A DNA stretch of 64,000 nucleotides, taken from assembly GCF_001941845.1 (NCBI RefSeq), contig NZ_CP018870.1, forward strand, positions 2,909,501-2,973,500, given 5' to 3'. The notes beneath the pieces were generated by a model that searched no databases, was not told the origin of the DNA, and saw nothing but the letters and a program-made list of their open reading frames with translations. The stretch comes from Streptomyces sp. TN58. GTDB lineage: Bacteria; Actinomycetota; Actinomycetes; Streptomycetales; Streptomycetaceae. Position 1 is the stretch's first letter. Every line of letters starts with the position of its first letter. Positions 10,138-18,139 of the stretch are shown here, piece by piece. A program made the translations under genes and the position numbers.

Positions 10138-10980
10138 TCACTCCACGAACAGGCCGCGGGAGGCGGCGCGGGTGTCGAAGGCCTCCAGGCGGGCCTGGGC
10201 GTCGGGCAGGGCGTCCGCCATCGCCTCCAGCAGGACCCGGCCCAGCAGCATCGGCGCGCACGCCGTGTCGAAGGCCAGTCCGGTCCCGACCGGGGCGGGG
10301 ATCAGCAGGTCGGAGTGGCGGGCCACCGGGGCGAACGCCGAGTCGGCGACCGTCACCACGGTCAGGCCGGCCGTGCGTGCGCGTTCCAGCGTGTCGACGA
10401 CCTCGCGGGGGTGCCGGGGCAGGGCGAAGCACAGCAGCGCCGTCGCCCCTTCGTAGAGGGCCGCGTCGATGCGGTCCTCCATCATCGAGCCGCCTTCGTC
10501 GAGGAGCCGTACGTCGGGGTGCACCTTGGCCGCGAAGTAGGCGAAGCCGCGTGCCTGCGAGGATGCCGCCCGCAGCCCGAGCACGGGCAGCGGCTTCGAG
10601 GCGGCGAGCAGCCGGCCGGCCTCCTCGACCGGCGCGGGGTCGGCGAGCATCTCGGCGAGCTGCCGCAGGTTCTCGATCTCGCCGAGGACGGCCTGCTGGT
10701 ACTCGTTGTACGAGTCCTCCTGCACGGCGGCGGCCCGCTCGGCGGGTGCCACCTCGCGCAGGTGCCTGCGCAGGGCGGGATAGCCGTCGAAGCCGAGCGC
10801 CACGGCGAACCGGGTCACGGAGGGCTGGCTCACCCCGGCCAGGTCGGCGAGCTCGACGCTCGACAGGAACGGCACCTCCGCCGCCCCGCGCACCATGCAG
10901 TGCGCGATCCGCCGCTGGGTCGGCGTCAGCCGGTGCCCTTCGAACAGCGCCTGGAGCCGCGCTGCCGGGCTGTCGCTCAT
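10138..10980 (-). CDS. MurR/RpiR-family (HTH plus SIS) transcriptional regulator
   Basis: A 280-residue regulator convergent with the monooxygenase, whose stop is only 3 bp away. Residues 1-77 form the RpiR helix-turn-helix (LTPTQRRIAHCMV, then LADLAGVSQPSVTRFAVALGF). Residues about 125-250 form a SIS domain, with LGLRAASSQARGFAYFAAK and LCFALPRHPREVV. RpiR proteins usually sense phosphosugars, but relatives control amino-acid and purine degradation. Its own promoter shares the 9-mer ATTCAGTCA with the hutU promoter region. Control of the nearby hut operon is therefore a testable idea, not an established fact. Confidence 0.9.
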   Translation of the reverse strand: MSDSPAARLQALFEGHRLTPTQRRIAHCMVRGAAEVPFLSSVELADLAGVSQPSVTRFAVALGFDGYPALRRHLREVAPAERAAAVQEDSYNEYQQAVLGEIENLRQLAEMLADPAPVEEAGRLLAASKPLPVLGLRAASSQARGFAYFAAKVHPDVRLLDEGGSMMEDRIDAALYEGATALLCFALPRHPREVVDTLERARTAGLTVVTVADSAFAPVARHSDLLIPAPVGTGLAFDTACAPMLLGRVLLEAMADALPDAQARLEAFDTRAASRGLFVE

Positions 10981-11006
10981 GCCGTCCCCCTCCGTCCCGG
11001 TGGTTT

Positions 11007-11042
11007 ATTCAGTCACGGAGCACTCTGCATGCGGTTATGCAG
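11007..11042. promoter_or_regulatory. Candidate operator region upstream of the RpiR-type gene
   Basis: ATTCAGTCA (11007-11015) repeats the 9-mer found upstream of hutU. Just beyond it is an inverted repeat CTGCAT-N6-ATGCAG (11025-11042). Both lie 27-62 bases upstream of the regulator start, where an autoregulatory site would be expected. Confidence 0.4.
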
Positions 11043-11122
11043 CGGGGCAAGCCGGTGCCCGCGATGCGGATAGGGGGGCTGGCCCCAGTGCCGGGGCCTG
11101 CGGCGCTTCCTACGGTGGGGGC

Positions 11123-11512
11123 ATGGACGATGCCCACACCCCAGAGCTCAAGAAGGAACTCGACGCGACGTTGAAGGCCCGGCGGGAGCTGGGCCCGGAG
11201 TACGAGGCCGCGCTGGTGGACTCGTTCGTCGAGAAGATCGACACGCGGCTGCGGCGCCGGCTGGCGGAGGAGCGGCTGGCCGCTGCCCGCGGCGAGGGCC
11301 CGTACGCGGCTGCCGGCGCGGCGGACGGCAACTTCGGCGAACTCTTCGGCTTCGCGATCATCACGCTGGTCCTGGCGATCCCGCTGTCGGCCATCGCGGC
11401 CACGCAGGCGGGCTTCAAGGGACTGGTGGTGGCCTGGGCCGGCATCGTGGGGGTGAACTTCATCCACGCCACCCGCCTGCGGCGCGCCCGCCCGGAGGAC
11501 CCAGCGGCCTGA
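11123..11512 (+). CDS. Small integral membrane protein, actinobacterial, unknown function
   Basis: A 129-residue protein. The N-terminal half is charged and probably helical (DDAHTPELKKELDATLKARR, then a conserved-looking YEAALVDSFVEKIDTRLRRR segment). It is followed by two adjacent hydrophobic segments (about 75-115: GFAIITLVLAIPLSAIAATQ and LVVAWAGIVGVNFIHA) and a short basic tail. That topology suggests a cytoplasmic helical domain on a two-pass membrane hairpin. Similar small proteins are common in Streptomyces without assigned function. It stands alone between the RpiR gene and a repeat-rich gap. The ATG at 11123 fits the start of the charged domain. Confidence 0.75.
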   Translation: MDDAHTPELKKELDATLKARRELGPEYEAALVDSFVEKIDTRLRRRLAEERLAAARGEGPYAAAGAADGNFGELFGFAIITLVLAIPLSAIAATQAGFKGLVVAWAGIVGVNFIHATRLRRARPEDPAA

Positions 11513-11535
11513 CCCGCCCGCCTGCGGCACCGCTC

Positions 11536-11580
11536 CGGGGCTCCGCCCCGCACCCCGCGCCTCAAACGCCGGCGAGGCTG
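11536..11580. repeat. Half copy of the dispersed palindromic repeat
   Basis: This matches the left arm of the palindrome at 2432-2527, including GGGGCTCCGCCCC and CGCCTCAAACGCCGGCGAGG. The right arm is missing, replaced abruptly by the 141-bp tandem array that starts at 11580. A rearrangement at the palindrome centre is likely. Confidence 0.75.
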
Positions 11581-11915
11581 CACGCACGACCCCACGAGCC
11601 GGCAACAAGCGCCCCAGAGGCGAACCGAGCCACGAAAGAAAGCGCGAGTGAGCCGAAGGGGCGCGCCGGGGAGTGGGGACGAGCGCGCGGAGGAAACCGC
11701 GAGGAACGAGCGGTTTACGAGCACGCCCGACCCCACGAGCCGGCAACAGGCGCCCCGGAGGCGAACCGAGCCACGAAAGAAAGCGCGAGTGAGCCGAAGG
11801 GGCGCGCCGGGGAGTGGGGGCGAGCGCGCGGAGGAAACCGCGAGGAACGAGCGGTTTACGAGCACGCACGACCCCACGAGCCGGCAAAAGGCGCCCCGGA
11901 GGCGAACCGAGCCAC
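11580..11915. repeat. 141-bp tandem repeat array, about 2.4 copies
   Basis: Copies begin near 11580, 11721 and 11862 with only a few differences; CCCCACGAGCCGGCAA recurs at 11590, 11731 and 11872. Each full unit contains a hairpin AAACCGC-N9-GCGGTTT (11694-11716 and 11835-11857). Because 141 is a multiple of three, one minus-strand frame stays open through the array and repeats a 47-residue unit. That frame has no ribosome-binding site or plausible domain, so I treat the array as non-coding. Confidence 0.85.
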
Positions 11916-11921
11916 AAAAAA

Positions 11922-11976
11922 AGCGGGAACCGCCGCACCCTCGTGGGCGAGGGGCGGGACGACGGCGGTTCCCGCT
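11922..11976 (-). terminator. Rho-independent terminator for the cystathionine beta-synthase transcript
   Basis: A perfect 14-bp stem (AGCGGGAACCGCCG at 11922-11935 with its complement at 11963-11976) is followed on the minus strand by seven to eight T residues. This is the only stem in the window with a textbook T-run. It lies about 210 bases after the gene's stop, implying a long 3' untranslated region. That region also contains a 9-bp hairpin with arms at 12013-12021 and 12048-12056. Confidence 0.85.
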
Positions 11977-12188
11977 GAGGACACGGCCGGGTCAGGGCCG
12001 TCCGCGTCCGTGGTGTTCGCGTGTTCCGGGAGCCGCTCCGGGGGGTGCGCGAACACCGTCGGTGGTGTCGGCGGGGCCGGTTTCCCGGTCCCTGCCGACG
12101 ACCACCACTGTGCCGGAGCCGTGTTAAGGCCGTGCTGCCGCTACGTGTCCGGCCCGTACCGTTTGCGCGACGGCCGGCGGAACGCGGG

Positions 12189-13577
12189 TTACTTCGCGGT
12201 CTTGGCCAGGAAGGCGAGGAGGTCCTGGCGGCTCACGACGCCGGTGGGCTTGCCTTCGACCAGCACGATCGCCGCGTCGGCTTCGCCGAGTACGGCCATC
12301 AGTTCCGACACGGGCTCGCCGGAGCCGACCTGCGGCAGCGGGGAGCTCATGTGCTTCTCCAGCGGGTCGGTGAGGGAGGCGCGCTGTGCGAAGAGTGCCG
12401 CGAGCAGTTCCTTCTCGACGACGGAGCCGATGACCTCGGCGGCCATGACGTCGGGGTGGCCGGCGCCGGGCTTGACGATCGGCATCTGGGAGACGCCGTA
12501 TTCGCGCAGGACCTCGATGGCCTCGCCGACGGTTTCCTCGGGGTGCATGTGGACGAGGGAGGGGATGCCGCCCTCCTTGTCGGCCAGGACGTCGCCGATG
12601 CGGGCGGCCGGTCCGGCTTCCTCCAGGAAGCCGTGTCCGGCCATCCACTCGTCGCTGAAGATCTTGCTCATGTAGCCGCGGCCGCTGTCCGGCAGCAGGA
12701 CGACGACGACGTCGTCGGGGCCGAGGCCTTCGGCGGCCTTCAGCGCGGCCACGACGGCCATGCCGCAGGAGCCGCCGACGAGGAGGCCTTCTTCCTTGGC
12801 GAGGCGGCGGGTCATCTGGAAGGAGTCCTTGTCGGACACCGCGATGATCTCGTCGGTCACGTTCGGGTCGTAGGCGGTGGGCCAGAAGTCCTCGCCGACG
12901 CCCTCGACGAGGTAGGGGCGGCCGGAGCCGCCGGAGTAGACCGAGCCTTCGGGGTCGGCGCCGATGACCTTGACTTTCCCGCCGCTGACCTCCTTGAGGT
13001 AGTTGCCGGTGCCGGAGATCGTGCCGCCCGTGCCGACGCCGGCGACGAAGTGGGTGATCTTCCCGTCCGTCTGCTCCCACAGTTCGGGGCCGGTGGTCTC
13101 GTAGTGCGAACGGGGGTTGTTCGGGTTGCTGTACTGGTCGGGCTTCCAGGCGCCGGGGGTCTCGCGCACGAGGCGGTCGGACACGTTGTAGTACGAGTCC
13201 GGGTGCTCGGGGTCGACGGCGGTCGGGCAGACGACCACGTCGGCGCCGTAGGCGCGCAGTACGTTGATCTTGTCCATGGACACCTTGTCAGGGCAGACGA
13301 AGATGCACTTGTAGCCCTTCTGCTGGGCCACGATGGCGAGTCCTACACCCGTGTTGCCGCTGGTCGGCTCCACGATGGTGCCACCGGGCTTGAGGGCTCC
13401 GCTCTGCTCGGCGGCCTCGATCATCCGTACGGCGATCCGGTCCTTCACGGATCCGCCGGGATTGAAGTACTCGACCTTCGCAAGGACGGTGGCCTGCAGG
13501 CCTTCGGTCACACGGTTGAGCTTCACCAGCGGGGTGTTGCCGACGAGGCTGATCATCGAGTCGTGGAATTGCACCAT
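12189..13577 (-). CDS. cbs: Cystathionine beta-synthase
   Basis: A 462-residue PLP enzyme condensing L-serine and homocysteine to cystathionine in the transsulfuration pathway. The catalytic domain (1-330) has the PLP lysine in NPGGSVKDR (about residue 43), TSGNTG and the phosphate loop GTGGT. The C-terminal part (340-460) carries two CBS modules, as in full-length actinobacterial enzymes. I chose ATG 13577 because GGAG lies 5 bases upstream and the family begins near this residue. An in-frame upstream extension to 13676 lacks support. Divergent from the SGNH hydrolase. Cysteine synthase is the alternative, but the CBS pair favours this name. Confidence 0.93.
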   Translation of the reverse strand: MVQFHDSMISLVGNTPLVKLNRVTEGLQATVLAKVEYFNPGGSVKDRIAVRMIEAAEQSGALKPGGTIVEPTSGNTGVGLAIVAQQKGYKCIFVCPDKVSMDKINVLRAYGADVVVCPTAVDPEHPDSYYNVSDRLVRETPGAWKPDQYSNPNNPRSHYETTGPELWEQTDGKITHFVAGVGTGGTISGTGNYLKEVSGGKVKVIGADPEGSVYSGGSGRPYLVEGVGEDFWPTAYDPNVTDEIIAVSDKDSFQMTRRLAKEEGLLVGGSCGMAVVAALKAAEGLGPDDVVVVLLPDSGRGYMSKIFSDEWMAGHGFLEEAGPAARIGDVLADKEGGIPSLVHMHPEETVGEAIEVLREYGVSQMPIVKPGAGHPDVMAAEVIGSVVEKELLAALFAQRASLTDPLEKHMSSPLPQVGSGEPVSELMAVLGEADAAIVLVEGKPTGVVSRQDLLAFLAKTAK

Positions 13578-13702
13578 GTTCTCCAAGGAGGGGACTCCAC
13601 GGGTTCTCCGGGAGGCACGGCCAGGGTATGCCGAAAGGGATTGGCCGACCGTGTGTACGGGGCAGGTAGGGGTCAACGAGGACCGAGGAGGTGGCCTGAA
13701 AG

Positions 13703-14719
13703 GTGTCCAGGGCGAGAACAGCCCGCCGTATCGCGGCGGGGGCGGCGTACGGCGGTGGCGGCATCGGACTGGTCGGGGCCGCCGCGGTCGGGCTGGTGCT
13801 GGCGGAGGTGCAGTTCGCGAAGCGGACGGTGGGTTCCGGGTTGCCGGACCCGCCGCGTGCGGACGGGCTGTACGGGAGTGAGTTCGGCGGCCCGGAGCAG
13901 AGTCCGGGCCCGCTGCGGCTGGGCATGCTGGGTGATTCCACGGCGGCCGGGCTGGGTGTGCGGCGGGCCCGGCAGACTCCGGCGGCGCTGCTGGCCTCGG
14001 GGCTCGCGGCGGTTGCGGAGCGGCCGGTGGAGCTGCGCAACGTGGCTCTTTCGGGTGCCATGTCGGACGACCTGGACCGCCAGGTGGGGCTGCTGCTGGA
14101 CCGGGACGCGCCCCCGCCGGACGTCTGCGTGATCATGATCGGGGCGAACGACGTGACGCGCCGGATGCCGCCGACCCAGTCGGTGCGGCTGCTGACGTCG
14201 GCGGTGCGCAGGCTGCGGCTGGCGGGCTCGGAGGTGGTCGTGGGCACCTGCCCGGACCTGGGCACGATCGAGCCGGTGTACCAGCCTCTGCGCTGGCTCG
14301 CGCGGCGGGTGTCGCGGCAGCTGGCGGCCGCGCAGACCATAGGGGTGGTCGCGCTGGGTGCCCGTACGGTCTCGATGGGGGACCTCCTCGGTCCGGAGTT
14401 CGCCGCGAACCCGCGCGAGATGTTCGGGCCGGACTCGTACCACCCGTCGGCGGAGGGGTACGCGACGGCTGCCATGGCGGTGCTGCCGACGCTGTGTGCG
14501 GCGTTGTCGTTGTGGCCGGAGTCGGACCGGCTGGACGTGTCCCGGGACGAGGACATGCTGCCCGTGGCGAAGGCCGCGTCGGCCGCGGCGGGGCAGGCGG
14601 GTACGGAGGTCACGGCGGCCCGCGGTCCGTGGGTGCTGCTCAAGCACCGCCGTCGTCGGCGGGTGCCGGGCGAGGACCCCGCTCCCGCGGCGTCGGACAC
14701 GGCGGAGCTCGCACCGTAG
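13703..14719 (+). CDS. SGNH/GDSL-family lipase-like hydrolase with N-terminal membrane segment
   Basis: A 338-residue protein starting with GTG at 13703. A hydrophobic Gly/Ala-rich segment at about residues 10-35 is a signal anchor or uncleaved signal peptide, so the enzyme probably acts outside the membrane. SGNH blocks follow: GDSTAAGLG (nucleophile Ser, about residue 78), the Gly in NVALSGA, IGANDV (Asn), and DSYHPSAEGY, which supplies the catalytic Asp and His. The C-terminal 60 residues are low-complexity and Arg-rich. Members cleave lipid or polysaccharide esters; the substrate is unknown. A GAGGAGG element is about 11 bases upstream, slightly far but usable. Confidence 0.85.
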   Translation: MSRARTARRIAAGAAYGGGGIGLVGAAAVGLVLAEVQFAKRTVGSGLPDPPRADGLYGSEFGGPEQSPGPLRLGMLGDSTAAGLGVRRARQTPAALLASGLAAVAERPVELRNVALSGAMSDDLDRQVGLLLDRDAPPPDVCVIMIGANDVTRRMPPTQSVRLLTSAVRRLRLAGSEVVVGTCPDLGTIEPVYQPLRWLARRVSRQLAAAQTIGVVALGARTVSMGDLLGPEFAANPREMFGPDSYHPSAEGYATAAMAVLPTLCAALSLWPESDRLDVSRDEDMLPVAKAASAAAGQAGTEVTAARGPWVLLKHRRRRRVPGEDPAPAASDTAELAP

Positions 14720-14739
14720 GGGGTGTGGGCCCGTACCGG

Positions 14740-14776
14740 GGCGGGGTGGCGCACCCTTGGTGGTGCGGGCCCCGCC
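14740..14776 (+). terminator. Hairpin terminator after the SGNH hydrolase
   Basis: GGCGGGG and CGCACC pair with GGTGCG and CCCCGCC around a 6-base loop, about 20 bases past the stop codon. There is no T-run, as is usual in Streptomyces. Confidence 0.6.
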
Positions 14777-14886
14777 GGCCGGGCCCGTGGGAGCGACCGG
14801 CATCACACCCCCAGGCCGGTGACCTCGACCGTACGGGGCGGTAACTTCGCATCCGGTCCCGCAACGACGCACCCCTTGGAGTCCCG

Positions 14887-16107
14887 ATGCCCGAAGCCGT
14901 CATCGTTTCCACCGCCCGCTCTCCCATCGGGCGCGCCTTCAAGGGGTCTCTCAAGGACGTCCGCCCGGACGACCTGACCGCGACGATCGTCCAGGCCGCG
15001 CTGGCCAAGGTGCCGGAGCTGGACCCGCGTGACATCGACGACCTGATGCTGGGCTGTGGTCTGCCGGGCGGTGAGCAGGGCCACAACCTCGCGCGCATCG
15101 TGGCCGTGCAGATGGGCATGGACTTCCTGCCGGGCGCCACGATCACCCGGTACTGCTCGTCGTCGCTGCAGACGTCCCGCATGGCCCTGCACGCCATCAA
15201 GGCGGGCGAGGGCGACGTCTTCATCTCCGCGGGCGTCGAGATGGTCTCGCGGTCCGTGAAGGGCTCCTCGGACGGCCTGCCGGACACCCACAACCCGCTT
15301 TTCGGCGAGGCGGAGGCCCGTACGGCGGCCGTCGCGCAGAGCGAGGGCTCGTCGTGGCACGACCCGCGTGAGGACGGCCTGGTCCCGGACGCGTACATCG
15401 CGATGGGCCAGACCGCGGAGAACCTGGCCCGCCTCAAGGGCGTGACCCGCCAGGACATGGACGAGTTCGGCGTCCGCTCCCAGAACCTGGCCGAGGAGGC
15501 CATCAAGAACGGCTTCTGGGCCCGCGAGATCACCCCGGTCACGACGCCGGACGGCACGGTCGTCTCCACGGACGACGGTCCGCGTGCCGGCGTGACCCTG
15601 GAGGGCGTGCAGGGCCTCAAGCCGGTCTTCCGTCCCGACGGCCTGGTGACGGCCGGCAACTGCTGCCCGCTGAACGACGGCGCGGCCGCGCTGGTCATCA
15701 TGAGCGACACCAAGGCCCGCGAGCTGGGTCTGACCCCGCTGGCCCGGATCGTCTCCACCGGTGTCACCGGCCTCTCCCCCGAGATCATGGGCCTGGGCCC
15801 GGTCGAGGCGTCGAAGCAGGCCCTGAAGCGGGCCGGTCTGACGGTCGGCGACATCGACCTGTTCGAGATCAACGAGGCCTTTGCGGCGCAGGTCATCCCG
15901 TCGTACCGGGACCTGGAGATCCCCCTCGACAAGCTGAACGTCAACGGCGGGGCCATCGCCGTGGGTCACCCCTTCGGGATGACCGGCGCCCGCCTGACGG
16001 GCACGCTGATCAACAGCCTGCAGTTCCACGACAAGCAGTTCGGCCTGGAGACGATGTGCGTGGGCGGCGGCCAGGGCATGGCGATGGTGATCGAGCGGCT
16101 GAGCTGA
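14887..16107 (+). CDS. Acetyl-CoA C-acyltransferase (thiolase)
   Basis: A 406-residue type II thiolase catalysing reversible thiolytic cleavage or condensation of acyl-CoA, probably in fatty-acid beta-oxidation. The acylated cysteine is in TRYCSSSLQTSRMA (about residue 91). The late catalytic motifs are NEAFAAQ, NVNGGAIAVGHPFGMTGAR (His about 359) and MCVGGGQGMAM (Cys about 391). Length is normal. A GGAG element lies 7 bases before ATG 14887. It is monocistronic here, with no acyl-CoA dehydrogenase or hydratase beside it. An acetoacetyl-CoA thiolase role cannot be excluded. The final codons are duplicated downstream (16198-16224). Confidence 0.93.
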   Translation: MPEAVIVSTARSPIGRAFKGSLKDVRPDDLTATIVQAALAKVPELDPRDIDDLMLGCGLPGGEQGHNLARIVAVQMGMDFLPGATITRYCSSSLQTSRMALHAIKAGEGDVFISAGVEMVSRSVKGSSDGLPDTHNPLFGEAEARTAAVAQSEGSSWHDPREDGLVPDAYIAMGQTAENLARLKGVTRQDMDEFGVRSQNLAEEAIKNGFWAREITPVTTPDGTVVSTDDGPRAGVTLEGVQGLKPVFRPDGLVTAGNCCPLNDGAAALVIMSDTKARELGLTPLARIVSTGVTGLSPEIMGLGPVEASKQALKRAGLTVGDIDLFEINEAFAAQVIPSYRDLEIPLDKLNVNGGAIAVGHPFGMTGARLTGTLINSLQFHDKQFGLETMCVGGGQGMAMVIERLS

Positions 16108-16243
16108 GCCGTAGCGGAGGGTAGGGGTCGCGCGGCCGTGCCGATGTGCGGCACCTGCCCGCAGCGGTGGCGAAGCTCAGCGCGACCACGAAGAGGGCGG
16201 CTGAGCTGAGCCGTGGCGGAGGGTTTGAGCCGTAGCGGAGGGT
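16096..16243 (+). repeat. Short direct repeats duplicating the thiolase gene end
   Basis: TGAGCCGTAGCGGAGGGT occurs at 16105-16122, as a one-base variant at 16207-16224, and again at 16226-16243. The first two copies extend to 27 bp (16096-16122 and 16198-16224) and include the last thiolase codons and its TGA stop. The offset is 102 bp. This looks like local duplication in the 3' untranslated region. Confidence 0.75.
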
Positions 16244-16348
16244 GAGGGCGTGCTGACGGGATCTTGTGGCGGGGCAGGCGCCCCTAGGATCTGCGGGCCG
16301 TACTGACGCCGCTTCTAATCCCGTCGCGGCCTACCTGTGACCGAATCT

Positions 16349-16377
16349 CCCCCAGGATGTGACATACGTCCTGGGGG
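16349..16377. terminator. Hairpin in the thiolase / 16530 intergenic gap
   Basis: CCCCCAGGA (16349-16357) pairs perfectly with TCCTGGGGG (16369-16377) around an 11-base loop. It probably ends thiolase transcripts. The rest of the 422-bp gap holds the short direct repeats before it and, after it, two GCACTGCAC 9-mers and the presumed promoter of the next gene; no gene is visible. Confidence 0.6.
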
Positions 16378-16529
16378 ATCGGTGTTTATGCAGGTCACGC
16401 ACTGCACAGGGGTGAAGGGTGTGACGAACGACCTGTCCATTTCGTGACGTAATGCACTGCACGCCATTCCCAGGCCGGGACACTCTGATGTAGGAAGTCG
16501 GGGGATCGAATCACCTCAGGAGTTAGTCA

Positions 16530-17354
16530 GTGAGCGCCATGTCTCTTGCCCTGCTGCTGACCACTGCCGCTGCCACGGCCGTGGGCGCTGCTGCTCTGCA
16601 CGCCGTCCACGGTCTGCGCAAGCAGGTCACCGCCCTGCGCGGTGAGCTGGCGGTGCCGGTCCGCACCCGCGGCACGACCGTCCCGCACGCCCGCCACACC
16701 GTCGAGTCCCCCGCCGCGGAGATACGAGCCGCCGTGGCCGAGGCCCTGGCCGAGGAGCGTGAGCGCGAGCTGGCCGAGGCGCGCGCCTTCTGGGCCGCGC
16801 AGGAGGCCCGGGACGCCGCCGACGCCCCGTCGCTGCTGGGCGGCCTGTCCGGGCTCGGCGAGGACAGCCCGGTCTTCCTGCCCCGGCAGGCCGATCTGGT
16901 GGGTCTGGAGCCGGTCCTGGGCGAGGAGGTGCTGGACGAGCTGCCCGGTTATCCCGAGGATTCGGCCGAGCTGGCCGCCGCCCGCCGGCGCCACCCCTCG
17001 CACCCGGACTTCGTACCGGTCCAGGCCTCGCACCCCGGCGCCGACCACGAGCGCACCGTGAGCCGGCTGGAGGAGCTGGCGGAGGCCCGTACGGCCCTCG
17101 TGGACGTCCGTCCCGGCCCGCTGGGCACGCTGGACGTGTACGTCTTCACGGACGGCACGACGCTGTGCATGACCCCGGGGCACCGGGAGACCGCGGAGCG
17201 CCTGGCCGAGGCGCTGCGCTCGGGCACGGCCCCGGTCCTGCTGGGTGGTTCGGGGATCTCCGGCGCCTATGCACTGACCTTCTCCTGCGGTGACTCCGAG
17301 GACCCCGACAGCAACGTCTACATCCTCGCGGACCGCGTCATCGCATCGCTCTGA
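16530..17354 (+). CDS. Membrane-anchored coiled-coil protein, actinobacterial, unknown function
   Basis: A 274-residue protein starting with GTG at 16530; AGGAG lies 7 bases upstream, which favours this over ATG 16539. An N-terminal hydrophobic segment (residues 4-27) is followed by a charged, Glu/Arg-rich region (about 60-100) likely to form a coiled coil. After an acidic linker, the C-terminal 100 residues look globular, with strands such as LGTLDVYVFTDGTTLCMTPG and YALTFSCGDSE. No known domain is recognised. The layout suggests a cytoplasmic domain tethered to the membrane. Its 3' end overlaps the convergent small gene at 17338 by 17 bases. Confidence 0.75.
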   Translation: MSAMSLALLLTTAAATAVGAAALHAVHGLRKQVTALRGELAVPVRTRGTTVPHARHTVESPAAEIRAAVAEALAEERERELAEARAFWAAQEARDAADAPSLLGGLSGLGEDSPVFLPRQADLVGLEPVLGEEVLDELPGYPEDSAELAAARRRHPSHPDFVPVQASHPGADHERTVSRLEELAEARTALVDVRPGPLGTLDVYVFTDGTTLCMTPGHRETAERLAEALRSGTAPVLLGGSGISGAYALTFSCGDSEDPDSNVYILADRVIASL

Positions 17355-17691
17355 TCTCCGCCTGCTCCACCAGCGACACGGCCTCGTCCAGCAGCTCGGA
17401 CGGGGCCTTCGCCGTGTCCGGTGAGCCGGCCGGGCCGGCCCCGCCGCGCAGGGCCTCGGCGAGGTCCTGTCCGGCCACCGCCACCTGGTCTCCGACGACG
17501 AAAAGACCCTCGTCGGGCATCTCCCTCGGCGGCCGCCCGGGCGCCTCCAGCCGCTGCGCGCGTACGGAGAGCTCGCGGGCCAGGTCCAGTGCGGCGGCGG
17601 CCGCTCCCTGCTGGAGGCGGCTCTGCGGGGCGGCCCGCAGGCGGTCGGCGAAACGTTCCACGGCGGCGCTCAGGGGCGAAGTGTCAAGCAC
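17338..17691 (-). CDS. Small helical hypothetical protein
   Basis: A 117-residue, Ala/Glu/Arg-rich, probably all-helical protein with segments such as AVERFADRLRAAPQSRLQQG and LLDEAVSLVEQAEIRAM at the C-terminus. It has no signal peptide or membrane segment. I chose GTG 17691 (reading VLDTSPLSAAVE); an extension to 17823 would run into the divergent DUF4287 gene and has atypical composition. Its tail overlaps the convergent gene 16530-17354. Conserved small proteins of this kind occur in Streptomyces, but I cannot name a function. Confidence 0.6.
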   Translation of the reverse strand: MLDTSPLSAAVERFADRLRAAPQSRLQQGAAAAALDLARELSVRAQRLEAPGRPPREMPDEGLFVVGDQVAVAGQDLAEALRGGAGPAGSPDTAKAPSELLDEAVSLVEQAEIRAMR

Positions 17692-17793
17692 CCGGCCGAC
17701 CTTACGCGCCGCCCGGGCACCATTGCCAACGGGCGAACTCTCCGGCACGGTGGCGTGAAGAGAACAAGCACGGCAAAACCTCCGGAGGCGCCC

Positions 17794-18024
17794 ATGTCCG
17801 TAGAGTTCTCCGAGCAGACCCACCGCAACATGATCGACAGAATCCCCCTGACCACCGGTCGTGAGGTCTCCGACTGGCTCCGCACCGTCGACGAAGGCCC
17901 CTCACTCGTCCGGTTCGAGGAGAAGGTCAGCTGGCTGCGCGGCGCGCACGAGCTGTCGTACGGCCAGGCCAAGGCGATCATCCACGAGTACGACCTGCGC
18001 CGGGCCGCACGACGGTTCGGCTGA
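17794..18024 (+). CDS. DUF4287 domain small protein
   Basis: A 76-residue protein matching the DUF4287 pattern: a TGREVSDWLR-like helix, then EEKVSWLRGAHELSYGQAKAIIHEY. These are short cytoplasmic proteins of unknown role, often found alone. ATG 17794 is preceded by CCGGAGG at 6 bases, which decides the start over an in-frame ATG at 17755. A strong terminator follows. Confidence 0.85.
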   Translation: MSVEFSEQTHRNMIDRIPLTTGREVSDWLRTVDEGPSLVRFEEKVSWLRGAHELSYGQAKAIIHEYDLRRAARRFG

Positions 18025-18057
18025 CCATTCCTCCCCCGAGGTCCCTACACACGCGGG

Positions 18058-18090
18058 AAGGCCCCGCGAGCGGTGTGCTCGCGGGGCCTT
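18058..18090. terminator. Bidirectional terminator between convergent genes
   Basis: A perfect 14-bp stem AAGGCCCCGCGAGC (18058-18071) with its complement (18077-18090) around a 5-base loop. It lies between the DUF4287 gene and the convergent Bax-inhibitor gene. The stem is flanked by AA and TT, so it can act in both directions. Confidence 0.9.
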
Positions 18091-18139
18091 CGCCGTGCAG
18101 ACGTACTGCCGGGGCGGGCCGGGCGGCCCGCCGGTGCTG

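Noticed and set aside
11009..11938. A minus-strand frame with a 47-residue repeat in the 141-bp array.
   Set aside because: The frame survives only because the repeat length is divisible by three. No ribosome-binding site, domain or signal, and it overlaps a real membrane-protein gene.
12007..12060. A 9-bp hairpin in the cystathionine beta-synthase 3' region considered as a small RNA.
   Set aside because: A single modest stem without promoter or terminator of its own; the real terminator is at 11922-11976.
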